Below are positions 5,340 to 11,495 of a stretch of DNA of 18,094 nucleotides, one piece after another. The stretch covers positions 11,991-30,084 of the forward strand of contig DGSP01000060.1 of assembly GCA_002393555.1 (NCBI GenBank), given 5' to 3'. Both the position numbers and the translations under genes were made by a program. The notes beneath the pieces are model-generated. The model did no database searches and was not told the DNA's origin. It saw only the letters and a program-made list of their open reading frames with translations. The DNA is from Prevotellaceae bacterium UBA4359. GTDB lineage: Bacteria; Bacteroidota; Bacteroidia; Bacteroidales; Bacteroidaceae. Numbering within the stretch: position 1 is the first letter of the stretch; each line of letters starts with the position of its first letter.

Positions 5340-6419
5340 ATGATAAGAAAATTCACATTGGCCATGCTGCTGCTGGCCACGCTGACGGCTCAGGCTCAGG
5401 TGGAGACCGAGGCCGAAAAGAGAGCAGAGGCTGAACGGGCGGCTGCTGCGGCCCGCGAGGCGGCGGACAAGGCTGCCAAGGCGCGCCACGAGGCGGCTGG
5501 CGAACATGCACGGCTGGGTTCGGAAGAATTTTGGCGCATCATGGAGGAACAGCAGCGGCAGAAGGACTTGGCGAAGGCGAGGCGCGAACATAAGGTGGAC
5601 AAGCACGGGGTGAGCGACTCGCTGCGATGGGCCAGGAACCAGATGAAACTGCAGGAATGGAGGTATGACTGGTTTGCCGGTGCCAACGTGTCGGCTAACA
5701 TGGCTTTTGCCGACAACATCACGGACCACCCTCCCTTCCGCCACTTCGGCGATGCCTTCGGACTGGGTGTGGAGGCATACGTGGGCAAGTATATCTCGCG
5801 CACGGTGGCCCTGCGACTGGGTGTGGGCTATCACAACGTGAAGAACCGTGTGGATAAGGAGACGGTGGATGAAGCGTGGCGGCCAACGAAGGTGGTGCGC
5901 GACCTGCCCGATGGGGGCAGAGAACTGGTGCCTATCTACGACGACAACGGCTTTCTCCGCTTCGGCGCGCTGGAGACGTATGTGGATGCGATGTTCAACG
6001 TGAGCGGCCTGTCGGTGATGAACCGCTTCAAGCCTTTCCACGTGCATGTGCTGGTGGGAGTGGGCATGATGTACACGGGCGAGAAGAAACTGAAGGACGA
6101 GGGTCTGCTCTACACCTTCGACCGCACGGAGAAGGGGTTGCTTATCATCCCGAACGCCCTGCGCGAGGGGGATGCACCTGACAAGACGCCTTACACTTAT
6201 GGGGGTGCGGCGAGCCCTGAGAACCGTTTCAGCAAGAAGTCGCACCTGGGCATCGAGGGCCGTCTGGGACTGGCGTTCGACTACCGTTTCAGCAAGGCAC
6301 TCTCGGCCAACATGGAACTGACGGCCACGGTGACTGACGACAAGTTTGAGGGAATCAAGTTTGACGAACCGTTCGACATCCTCATGAAGGTGTCGGCCGG
6401 ACTGAAGTACCACTTCTGA
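5340..6419 (+). CDS. Outer-membrane beta-barrel protein with coiled-coil N-terminus
   Basis: A 359-residue exported protein. Residues 1-20 are a signal peptide (MIRKFTLAMLLLATLTAQAQ). Residues 21-85 are strongly helical and charged (Ala/Glu/Lys/Arg-rich, EKRAEAERAAAAAREAADKA), likely a periplasmic coiled coil. From about 107 (WRYDWFAGANVSANMAF) the chain alternates polar and nonpolar residues in strands typical of OmpA-like eight-stranded barrels (YISRTVALRLGVGYHNV, FHVHVLVGVGMMYTG, LGIEGRLGLAFDYRFS) and ends in ...SAGLKYHF, the terminal aromatic residue expected of outer-membrane barrels. No OmpA peptidoglycan-binding domain follows. Start ATG 5340 gives a clean signal peptide. A repeat element separates it from the GH106 gene downstream. 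It could be structural, or a tether between cell wall and outer membrane; the specific role is unknown. Confidence 0.8.
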   Translation: MIRKFTLAMLLLATLTAQAQVETEAEKRAEAERAAAAAREAADKAAKARHEAAGEHARLGSEEFWRIMEEQQRQKDLAKARREHKVDKHGVSDSLRWARNQMKLQEWRYDWFAGANVSANMAFADNITDHPPFRHFGDAFGLGVEAYVGKYISRTVALRLGVGYHNVKNRVDKETVDEAWRPTKVVRDLPDGGRELVPIYDDNGFLRFGALETYVDAMFNVSGLSVMNRFKPFHVHVLVGVGMMYTGEKKLKDEGLLYTFDRTEKGLLIIPNALREGDAPDKTPYTYGGAASPENRFSKKSHLGIEGRLGLAFDYRFSKALSANMELTATVTDDKFEGIKFDEPFDILMKVSAGLKYHF

Positions 6420-6423
6420 CCTG

Positions 6424-6564
6424 TATCACAGGGAGATTTTTCTCACTTTGTCTCACACAGAAAAGACGGAAAGCACAGAAAGTTTAACCACGGATGAAAC
6501 GATTTTTTTAGACAACGGATTAGACGGATGACTTTTCAACAACGAATAGACGAATGAGACGAAT
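6424..6564 (+). repeat. 3'-associated CGGATTAGACGGATG repeat element, copy 3
   Basis: Starts five bases after the beta-barrel stop codon with TATCACAGGGAGATTTTTCT. It continues with TTTGTCTCACACAGAAAAGA, the core AGACAACGGATTAGACGGAT and CTTTTCAACAACGAATAGAC. Block order matches copy 1 and the inverted copy at 8318-8417. Confidence 0.8.
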
Positions 6565-6647
6565 ATTCATGGCTATGTCATCGCAATATAATGGCAAATA
6601 ATTACACTTAACCGATTTATACACAGAGTGTTAAGTAAATAGGTAAA

Positions 6648-8099
6648 ATGATGAAATACGGCAGAAAACATTTCTTGACGAGAAGAAACTACCTGCTTAT
6701 GGCCATGCTCGCTTTCACCCTCATGGCTCAAGCGCAAATGGCCTATGACAGTCTTCGTGAAAGTCTATGGCATGCGTTTCTCACCCCACCTGACAGCATC
6801 CGCGTAGGATGCTACTACTACTGGGTGAATGAGCAGGTGGATCCCAAAGGCGTGAAGGCCGACCTACGGTGGATGAAGGACAACGGCATCACACTGGCAT
6901 TCCTGGCCACAGACATTCGCAACCTGACGCAATGGGACAATCCGTGGGAAGGTCAGACGTTTGGCAAGAACAAGTTCCAGAGCCGGCTGTGGTGGAAGAA
7001 CCTGCGCACGGCTCTAAAGACGGCTGGTGAACTCGGCATCGAGATGGGCCTGTTCAACTGCCCCGGCTGGAGCCAGTCCGGCGGGCCGTGGGTAAAGCCG
7101 GAAGAGGCCATGCGCAACTGGACAACGAAGGGCATTGAGATATGCAAGACCAAGGAGGGTACCGACGTGATGTGTTCGCCCTGTTCGCCGGAGGCCCAGG
7201 GACTGGAGGTTGACAAACTCTCTAAGGCTCACGTTCAGAAACACTTCGAAGCATTCATCGGAGAGATACTTCGCCGGATTCCTCCTAAAGACCGCCCGAC
7301 ACTGACCACCGTCGTTGTTGACAGTTGGGAACGTGGCAAGCAGAACTATACCGATTCTATCTTCTCAAAGTTCCGTCAGCGATACGGGTATGAACTTGAC
7401 TATACCAATCCCGGTTGTAAGAAGGACCTTGACAGGCTCATTGCCGACCTGGTAGCATCAGAGTATATGGGCGGACTGACAGAGAAAGCCCATCAGTACG
7501 GACTGCGCACATGGTGCGAGCCCTATGCCCACAGTCCCTTCCCGGCCAACAGCATCACCTACGGCAGCGCTGCCGACGAAGTGGCAGCAGAGTTTTGGGT
7601 GGGTGACCGCAAGTTCCGCCAGAAAGAGGTGGACGCAGCCATCGGGGCTGCCCGTCGCAGCGGCAAGAACAGAGTATGGGCGGAGAGTTTCACCGACGGC
7701 TGGCCAGAACTCGCCAAGGACGACTGGAGTTTTGAGAAACTGAAGCCCATCGCTGACCGCTATTTCCACGCCGGAATAAACGCCAGCATCCTTCATGTCA
7801 TGATTTCTCAGCCGGGCGATGACAGTAAACCCGCTGTGCGCCCATGGTTCGGAACTTATTTCGACCGCCGCAGCCGACATTCCCGAGAACTGAAACCGCT
7901 CGTCACATATCTGCGACGATGCAACTTCATGCTCCAGTTGGGCAGGAGGGCGGATGATGCTTACGACCAGCGCATCCTGTCCAATGGCACCACCATCCGT
8001 TTTACTGATGATTCCCGGTTTGAGGTTACCTTCCCCGACGGCCGTCAGGAGTTGTGGGACCCAATGCAAGGAATTCTGAAGACTGGGGAACAGAAGTAA
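6648..8099 (+). CDS. GH106-family (alpha-L-rhamnosidase-type) glycoside hydrolase, shortened
   Basis: A 483-residue secreted protein with an N-terminal signal peptide (hydrophobic LLMAMLAFTLMAQAQ). Segments match GH106: RVGCYYYWVNEQVDPKGVKA and DLRWMKDNGITLAF (about 52-85), LGIEMGLFNCPGWSQSGGPW (129-148), VVDSWERG and FRQRYGYEL (223-250), RVWAESFTDGWP (342-353), and INASILHVMISQPG (377-390). Glu229 and Glu346 are candidates for catalytic acids by their place in conserved motifs. GH106 enzymes release alpha-L-rhamnose from plant glycans and usually exceed 900 residues. Here the chain passes from the end of the barrel-like part (YLRRCNFMLQLGRRADDAYD) almost straight to FPDGRQELWDPMQG, the kind of phrase found near the C-terminus of full enzymes. 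A large internal part seems missing, so activity is uncertain. Weak ribosome site; ATG at 6651 is an alternative start. Confidence 0.8.
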   Translation: MMKYGRKHFLTRRNYLLMAMLAFTLMAQAQMAYDSLRESLWHAFLTPPDSIRVGCYYYWVNEQVDPKGVKADLRWMKDNGITLAFLATDIRNLTQWDNPWEGQTFGKNKFQSRLWWKNLRTALKTAGELGIEMGLFNCPGWSQSGGPWVKPEEAMRNWTTKGIEICKTKEGTDVMCSPCSPEAQGLEVDKLSKAHVQKHFEAFIGEILRRIPPKDRPTLTTVVVDSWERGKQNYTDSIFSKFRQRYGYELDYTNPGCKKDLDRLIADLVASEYMGGLTEKAHQYGLRTWCEPYAHSPFPANSITYGSAADEVAAEFWVGDRKFRQKEVDAAIGAARRSGKNRVWAESFTDGWPELAKDDWSFEKLKPIADRYFHAGINASILHVMISQPGDDSKPAVRPWFGTYFDRRSRHSRELKPLVTYLRRCNFMLQLGRRADDAYDQRILSNGTTIRFTDDSRFEVTFPDGRQELWDPMQGILKTGEQK

Positions 8100-8118
8100 A
8101 TTCCAATTTACCGAACAG

Positions 8119-8148
8119 AATAAGCGAGGCCACATGGCTTCGCTTATT
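8119..8148 (+). terminator. Hairpin terminator after the GH106 gene
   Basis: AATAAGCGA (8119-8127) pairs with TCGCTTATT (8140-8148) and the stem continues through a G-T pair and GCCA/TGGC to a tight loop. It starts 20 bases after the stop codon. The A-rich 5' and T-rich 3' sides suit termination in both directions, though no long T tract follows. Confidence 0.7.
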
Positions 8149-8197
8149 GAGTATTTAACCCGAATCGGTTATTAGGCCACTTCGTGGCTCTGTCGTA

Positions 8198-8296
8198 AAA
8201 CAAATTTGAATAATTATCATAATTTCACCCACTAATTTCTATAATTATGATAATTTGTGGATAAAATTATTTTAATTATGGTAATTTGTTTCTTAA
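8198..8296 (-). repeat. 99-bp AT-rich repeat, inverted copy
   Basis: Reverse complement of 5162-5260 with about 11 substitutions and no gaps. The differences cluster in the middle (GGTG against AACT). Unlike the left copy it is not enclosed by the 16-bp GTAAC...GCGAA arms. Confidence 0.8.
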
Positions 8297-8317
8297 TGAC
8301 CCATTTGGGATAAAAAA

Positions 8318-8417
8318 ATTCGTCTCATTCGTCGTTGAAAAGACATCCGTCTAATCCGTGAAATCCGTTGTCTAAAAAAATCTGTGTTTTCTGTGTGAGA
8401 TAAAAATCCCTGTGATT
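8318..8417 (-). repeat. 3'-associated CGGATTAGACGGATG repeat element, copy 4 (inverted)
   Basis: Read on the minus strand it begins 15 bases after the DUF4252 stop codon with AATCACAGGGATTTTTATCT, then CTCACACAGAAAACACAGAT, AGACAACGGATTTCACGGAT and GACGGATGTCTTTTCAACG. The order is the same as in copies 1 and 3. Confidence 0.8.
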
Positions 8418-8432
8418 CCTGTGTGAGAAGGT

Positions 8433-8918
8433 TCAGTAGTGGACTTTCTCGGGCAGGAGCAAGTGGACTGGCACGGTGCCGAAGTCGCCCCGCATGCTCA
8501 CCACGGTGGCCTGCGGCTTCTTGTACATCACCATGACCACACGCGAGGGGTCTTTCTTCGACTGCAGCATGCGCACGTGGATGCGCTTCTTCCCTTCGGG
8601 GTCTGACGGGTCGGGCTGGTCGCCGCTGTAGCGTTCCTCGAAGCCTTTGCCCATGAGTTGCTTGGGCAGTTTGTTACCCATCTCCTTGCCGGCCTTGTCG
8701 CCACGCGAAACGAGGATGGTCATCGCTTCGATGCGCGACACCATGTCTTGCAGACCCGGCACGTTGAACTGGTCGAGCGAAACCTGCTCCAGCATGCCTT
8801 TGGACACGTAGGTGGTGTTTACGTCGCCCATCTCGGTGTATTTCTGCAACACCTCATCTTGTGCCCCTGCCACCAGTGTGGCCACCAAGGCAAGACTCAT
8901 CAGAAAGAATCGTTTCAT
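8433..8918 (-). CDS. DUF4252 family protein, exported
   Basis: A 161-residue protein with a signal peptide (MKRFFLMSLALVATLVAGAQ, cleavage after about 20). The segment EMGDVNTTYVSKGMLEQV matches the DUF4252 signature (M-x-D/G-V-T-x-x-Y-[IV]-SK-x-ML). It is followed by SRIEAMTILVSRGDKAGKEM and a C-terminal beta-rich part with MVMYKKPQATVVSMRGDFG. No lipobox cysteine is present, so it is probably periplasmic. Family function is not known; members are short secreted Bacteroidota proteins, some encoded near regulatory genes. It lies 76 bases after the STAS gene on the same strand and is the likely last gene of the partner-switch operon, although 76 bases could hold a separate promoter. A repeat element follows its stop codon. 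Confidence 0.75.
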   Translation of the reverse strand: MKRFFLMSLALVATLVAGAQDEVLQKYTEMGDVNTTYVSKGMLEQVSLDQFNVPGLQDMVSRIEAMTILVSRGDKAGKEMGNKLPKQLMGKGFEERYSGDQPDPSDPEGKKRIHVRMLQSKKDPSRVVMVMYKKPQATVVSMRGDFGTVPVHLLLPEKVHY

Positions 8919-8994
8919 GTTTTCTTATGGGGGAGTTGTTAGAAGTGGAGTTAGGGGGAAATGGACTCCCTCCCTAACTTCCCTTTTTAATCCA

Positions 8995-9297
8995 TTATAC
9001 GAACTCGAAGAGGCTGGTGAAGCCTGTGATGGCGAAGACGCTGCGGATTTCTTCGCTGATGTGGCGGATGCGCACTTTGCTTCCCACGGTCTTGGCGTTC
9101 TTCAGGATGCTGAGGAAGATGCGCAGGCCGCTGGAGGAGATGTACTCAAGTTTGCTGCAGTCGAGGATGATGTCGTGGCCCTGGCAGTCGTTGAGCACTT
9201 CGCACTCGGTGGCTGTCTGGGGAGCGGAGGCGGTGTCGAGACGGCCTTCGAAGTACATCACTAAATCGTTGTTTTCTTTCTGGAATGTTGTTTTCAT
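8995..9297 (-). CDS. STAS-domain anti-anti-sigma factor (SpoIIAA/RsbV-like)
   Basis: A 100-residue single STAS domain. EGRLDTASAP (17-26) and IILDCSKLEYISSSGLRIFL (43-62) are the family's signature strands and helix. By alignment to SpoIIAA (DSSGL, Ser58) the candidate phosphorylated residue is Ser55 in YISSSGLR. Proteins of this family bind an anti-sigma kinase and are switched off by its phosphorylation and on by a PP2C phosphatase. Its partner is almost surely the HATPase gene 44 bases upstream. No phosphatase and no sigma factor gene lies in the window, so the output is unknown. Length is normal for the family. Confidence 0.93.
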   Translation of the reverse strand: MKTTFQKENNDLVMYFEGRLDTASAPQTATECEVLNDCQGHDIILDCSKLEYISSSGLRIFLSILKNAKTVGSKVRIRHISEEIRSVFAITGFTSLFEFV

Positions 9298-9341
9298 TGC
9301 TTTCTATGTTTTTACTGTTAATAATGTATGCACGGAGGGAT

Positions 9342-9821
9342 TCAGAGGGGGCTTTCGCCCAGTTTCTTGGTGAGGGTGAGGATGTTTTGGCCGTCGGCGC
9401 GCTGGTAGGCGACGGTGTCCATCAGTTGCTTGACCAGCAGGATGCCCAGGCCGCCGATGGGACGTTCCTCGGCTGAGAGCGTGGTGTCGGCATCTTCCTT
9501 GGCGGTGGGGTCGAAGGGGGTGCCGCTGTCGCTCAGCACGAAGGTGAGCGTGTCGCCCTCGACCTGCACGGCAAGGCGCACATCGCCCTGTGTGCCAGCG
9601 GGATAGGCATAGTTCATCACGTTGACCACGGCTTCCTCAAGGGCGAGGTTGAGTTGCATGGTGGTGAGCATATCGACACCGGCCTCGTCGCACACGGCCT
9701 CGACAAACTCGGCCAGACGCGGCACTTCCTGCACATCGTTGGGCAGGGTGATTTGGCGCTGCAAACGCACCCCGGATGGGGTCGCTGCGGCTGATGCGGG
9801 GATTTTCTGTTGTTCTTCCAT
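9342..9821 (-). CDS. HATPase_c_2 anti-sigma factor / serine kinase (SpoIIAB/RsbW-like)
   Basis: A 159-residue GHKL ATPase. LALEEAVVNVMNYAYP (59-74) is the N box (Glu63, Asn67), LSDSGTPFDP (97-106) the Asp-x-Gly G1 box, and PIGGLGILLVKQLMD (121-135) the G2 box. Such proteins phosphorylate a STAS partner and hold a sigma factor or other target. The frame is open up to 9953, but the consensus promoter (9830-9861) falls inside that extension, so ATG at 9821 (MEEQQK) was chosen. This leaves a leader of only a few bases. The STAS gene follows after 44 bases and the DUF4252 gene after that. Residues 1-18 are an extension before the ATPase fold. The family call is firm; whether the target is a sigma factor is not shown. 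Confidence 0.92.
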   Translation of the reverse strand: MEEQQKIPASAAATPSGVRLQRQITLPNDVQEVPRLAEFVEAVCDEAGVDMLTTMQLNLALEEAVVNVMNYAYPAGTQGDVRLAVQVEGDTLTFVLSDSGTPFDPTAKEDADTTLSAEERPIGGLGILLVKQLMDTVAYQRADGQNILTLTKKLGESPL

Positions 9822-9829
9822 ATTTCTTG

Positions 9830-9861
9830 CAAAGGTACAATTTTTTTCTGCCTCTGTCAAA
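9830..9861 (-). promoter_or_regulatory. Consensus Bacteroidota promoter of the anti-sigma/STAS operon
   Basis: On the minus strand TTTG (9861-9858), a 20-nt spacer, then TACCTTTG (9837-9830) fit the TTTG-N19-21-TAnnTTTG consensus. Transcription should start near 9823-9826, two to five bases from the ATG at 9821. Confidence 0.75.
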
Positions 9862-9912
9862 AGAATGGGGGAAAAAATGAGGTGCAATGTGAAAAGAGTC
9901 TTGTTTTTTTCG

Positions 9913-9920
9913 TAACTTTG
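9913..9920 (+). promoter_or_regulatory. -7 promoter element TAACTTTG for the metallochaperone gene
   Basis: Matches TAnnTTTG and is followed by CAG. No well-spaced TTTG is visible. The leader would be about 65 nt and ends in a clear ribosome site (AGGAG, 9980-9984). The two divergent promoters lie within 100 bp. Confidence 0.55.
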
Positions 9921-9993
9921 CAGTCGGAAATGGGGAAAAAGAGTATTTCCCACATATTTTATATATAATATATAGATTTAGGAGAAAAAGACT

Positions 9994-11322
9994 ATGGCTT
10001 TCAAAGAAGTACCTGTGCTGCTGCTCACGGGCTATCTGGGCAGCGGCAAGACCACATTGCTCAACCGCATACTCGGCAACAAGAAAGGGATTAAGTTTGC
10101 TGTCATCGTGAACGACCTCGGCGAGGTGAACATCGATGCCAGCCTGATTCAGCAGGGAGGCATCGTCGATCAGAAGGACGACTCGCTCGTGGCTCTGCAG
10201 AACGGCTGCATCTGCTGCACCCTGAAGATGGACCTGGTGGAGCAGTTGACCGACATCGTGAAGATGAACCGCTTCGACTATATCGTCATCGAGGCCAGCG
10301 GCATCTGCGAGCCTGCCCCCATCGCCCAGACCATCTGCTCCATCCCGACGATGGAGCCGAAGTATTGGGCCGACGGACTGCCACGGCTCGACTGCATCGT
10401 GACTGTGGTGGATGCCCTGCGCATGAAGGACGAGTTTGCCAGCGGCGAGAGCCTGACGAAGCCGGGCCTGGGCGAGGAAGACATCGAGAATCTGGTCATC
10501 CAGCAGATTGAGTTCTGCAACATCGTCTTGCTGAACAAGGCGGCCGAGGTGGAGCCAAAGGAACTGCAGCACCTGAAGGAGATTGTGCGCGCCCTGCAGC
10601 CGAAGGCCGAAATCATCGAGTGCAACTATGGCGACGTGGATTTCGACAAGATTCTCCACACGGGACTCTTCGACTTCGACAAGGTGGCCACCAGCGCGGC
10701 TTGGATTGCTGCGGTGGAGGGAGAGAATCATGAGGAGGAGGAAGAGGAGGAAGAGGATGAAGAGGATGAGAATGGGTCTGATGGGGAGAATGAGGAAGAT
10801 GGGCTTTCCCATGAAGGGCACCATGAACACCATGAACACGAGGAGCATGAGCACCATCACCATGAGGAACATGAGCATCATGACCATGAGGGGCATGAAC
10901 ATCATCATCACCACCACCATCACCACGACGAGGGGGAGGCGGAGGAGTATGGCATTGGCACATACGTCTATTTCGCCCGCAAACCCATGAACTTGGGCCG
11001 TTTCGACGATTTTGTGGCGCGCCTGTGGCCGAAGACCATCATCAGGGCGAAGGGCATCTGCTGGTTCAAGGGCGAGGAGGACATCTGCTACCTCTTCGAG
11101 CAGGCGGGCAAGCAGTTCTCACTGAAGAACTGCGGACAGTGGTATGCCACCATGCCGAAGGACCAACTGAAGCGTCTGCTGGAGGCTGAGCCGAAACTGA
11201 AGGCTGACTGGGACGAGACGTATGGCGACCGCATGCAGAAACTCGTCTTCATCGGCCAGAAGATGGACGCGAACATGAAGGCGTTTCTGAAGGAGGCACT
11301 GGACATGTGCCTGGCTGAGTGA
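9994..11322 (+). CDS. COG0523/CobW-type metallochaperone GTPase with acidic and His-rich insert
   Basis: A 442-residue P-loop GTPase of the G3E family. GYLGSGKTT (13-21) is Walker A; NGCICCTL (70-77) holds the CxCC metal site (Cys72, Cys74, Cys75); IEASGICEPAPIA (99-111) and VTVVDALRM (136-144) are conserved family segments; LLNKAAE (179-185) fits the base-recognition motif. Residues 244-270 are almost all acidic and 275-311 hold about 25 histidines, likely metal-binding (zinc, possibly nickel or cobalt). The CobW C-terminal domain follows (YVYFARKPMNLGRFDDFVAR to the end). Such proteins use GTP to hand metal to client enzymes in the cytosol. The start has a strong ribosome site. No cobalamin or zinc-uptake genes are nearby and no Zur site was recognised, so the client metal is undecided. 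A zinc role fits the His-rich insert best. Confidence 0.92.
   Translation: MAFKEVPVLLLTGYLGSGKTTLLNRILGNKKGIKFAVIVNDLGEVNIDASLIQQGGIVDQKDDSLVALQNGCICCTLKMDLVEQLTDIVKMNRFDYIVIEASGICEPAPIAQTICSIPTMEPKYWADGLPRLDCIVTVVDALRMKDEFASGESLTKPGLGEEDIENLVIQQIEFCNIVLLNKAAEVEPKELQHLKEIVRALQPKAEIIECNYGDVDFDKILHTGLFDFDKVATSAAWIAAVEGENHEEEEEEEEDEEDENGSDGENEEDGLSHEGHHEHHEHEEHEHHHHEEHEHHDHEGHEHHHHHHHHHDEGEAEEYGIGTYVYFARKPMNLGRFDDFVARLWPKTIIRAKGICWFKGEEDICYLFEQAGKQFSLKNCGQWYATMPKDQLKRLLEAEPKLKADWDETYGDRMQKLVFIGQKMDANMKAFLKEALDMCLAE
10734..10926 (+). repeat. Low-complexity GAG/CAT-rich coding repeat
   Basis: Within the metallochaperone gene, GAG/GAA/GAT codons give an acidic run, followed by imperfect repeats of CACCATGAACACCATGA-like units and CATCATCACCACCACCAT. 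The tract is prone to slippage, so its length may vary between strains. Confidence 0.8.
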
Positions 11323-11369
11323 ACTACGAATATTTTCACTAAAAAGATTTTTTCACAAAGCGGGTGTGT

Positions 11370-11477
11370 CAGAATTGACCACAACGGATTTCACGGATTA
11401 AACGGATTTTGTAAGTCTCTGACTATCAGTATGGCTTCAATCCGTTTAATCCGTGAAATCCGTTGTGGTCAATTCTG
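11370..11477. terminator. Perfect 39-bp inverted repeat between convergent genes
   Basis: Arms 11370-11408 and 11439-11477 are exact reverse complements (39 of 39), with a 30-nt loop. The arms carry ACAACGGATTTCACGGATTA, the word type of the other intergenic elements. The right arm lies 18 bases after the stop of the large CotH gene (minus strand), and the left arm 47 bases after the metallochaperone stop. In RNA it forms a very stable long stem from either side, so a bidirectional terminator or RNA 3'-end stabiliser is likely. Confidence 0.85.
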
Positions 11478-11495
11478 CTTTTGGGGGTTCCGTGT

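Larger units (their letters stand above)
8100..8432. other. 333-bp intergenic region between convergent genes
   Basis: No gene is seen. It holds a hairpin terminator (8119-8148), a GCCAC-TTC-GTGGC mini-hairpin (about 8175-8187), the inverted 99-bp AT-rich repeat (8198-8296) and an inverted CGGATTAGACGGATG element (8318-8417). Confidence 0.65.

Noticed and set aside
5241..6413. 390-residue minus-strand open frame
   Set aside because: Antisense of the beta-barrel gene; His/Arg/Val-rich with no signal or motif, while the plus strand has a signal peptide and beta-strand pattern.
9822..9953. N-terminal extension of the anti-sigma kinase
   Set aside because: The consensus promoter lies inside it, so it would not be on the transcript.
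9637..10926. 429-residue minus-strand open frame
   Set aside because: It spans the antisense of the metallochaperone gene and runs out of frame through the anti-sigma gene; its Met/Val-rich start is the reverse complement of the His-codon repeats.
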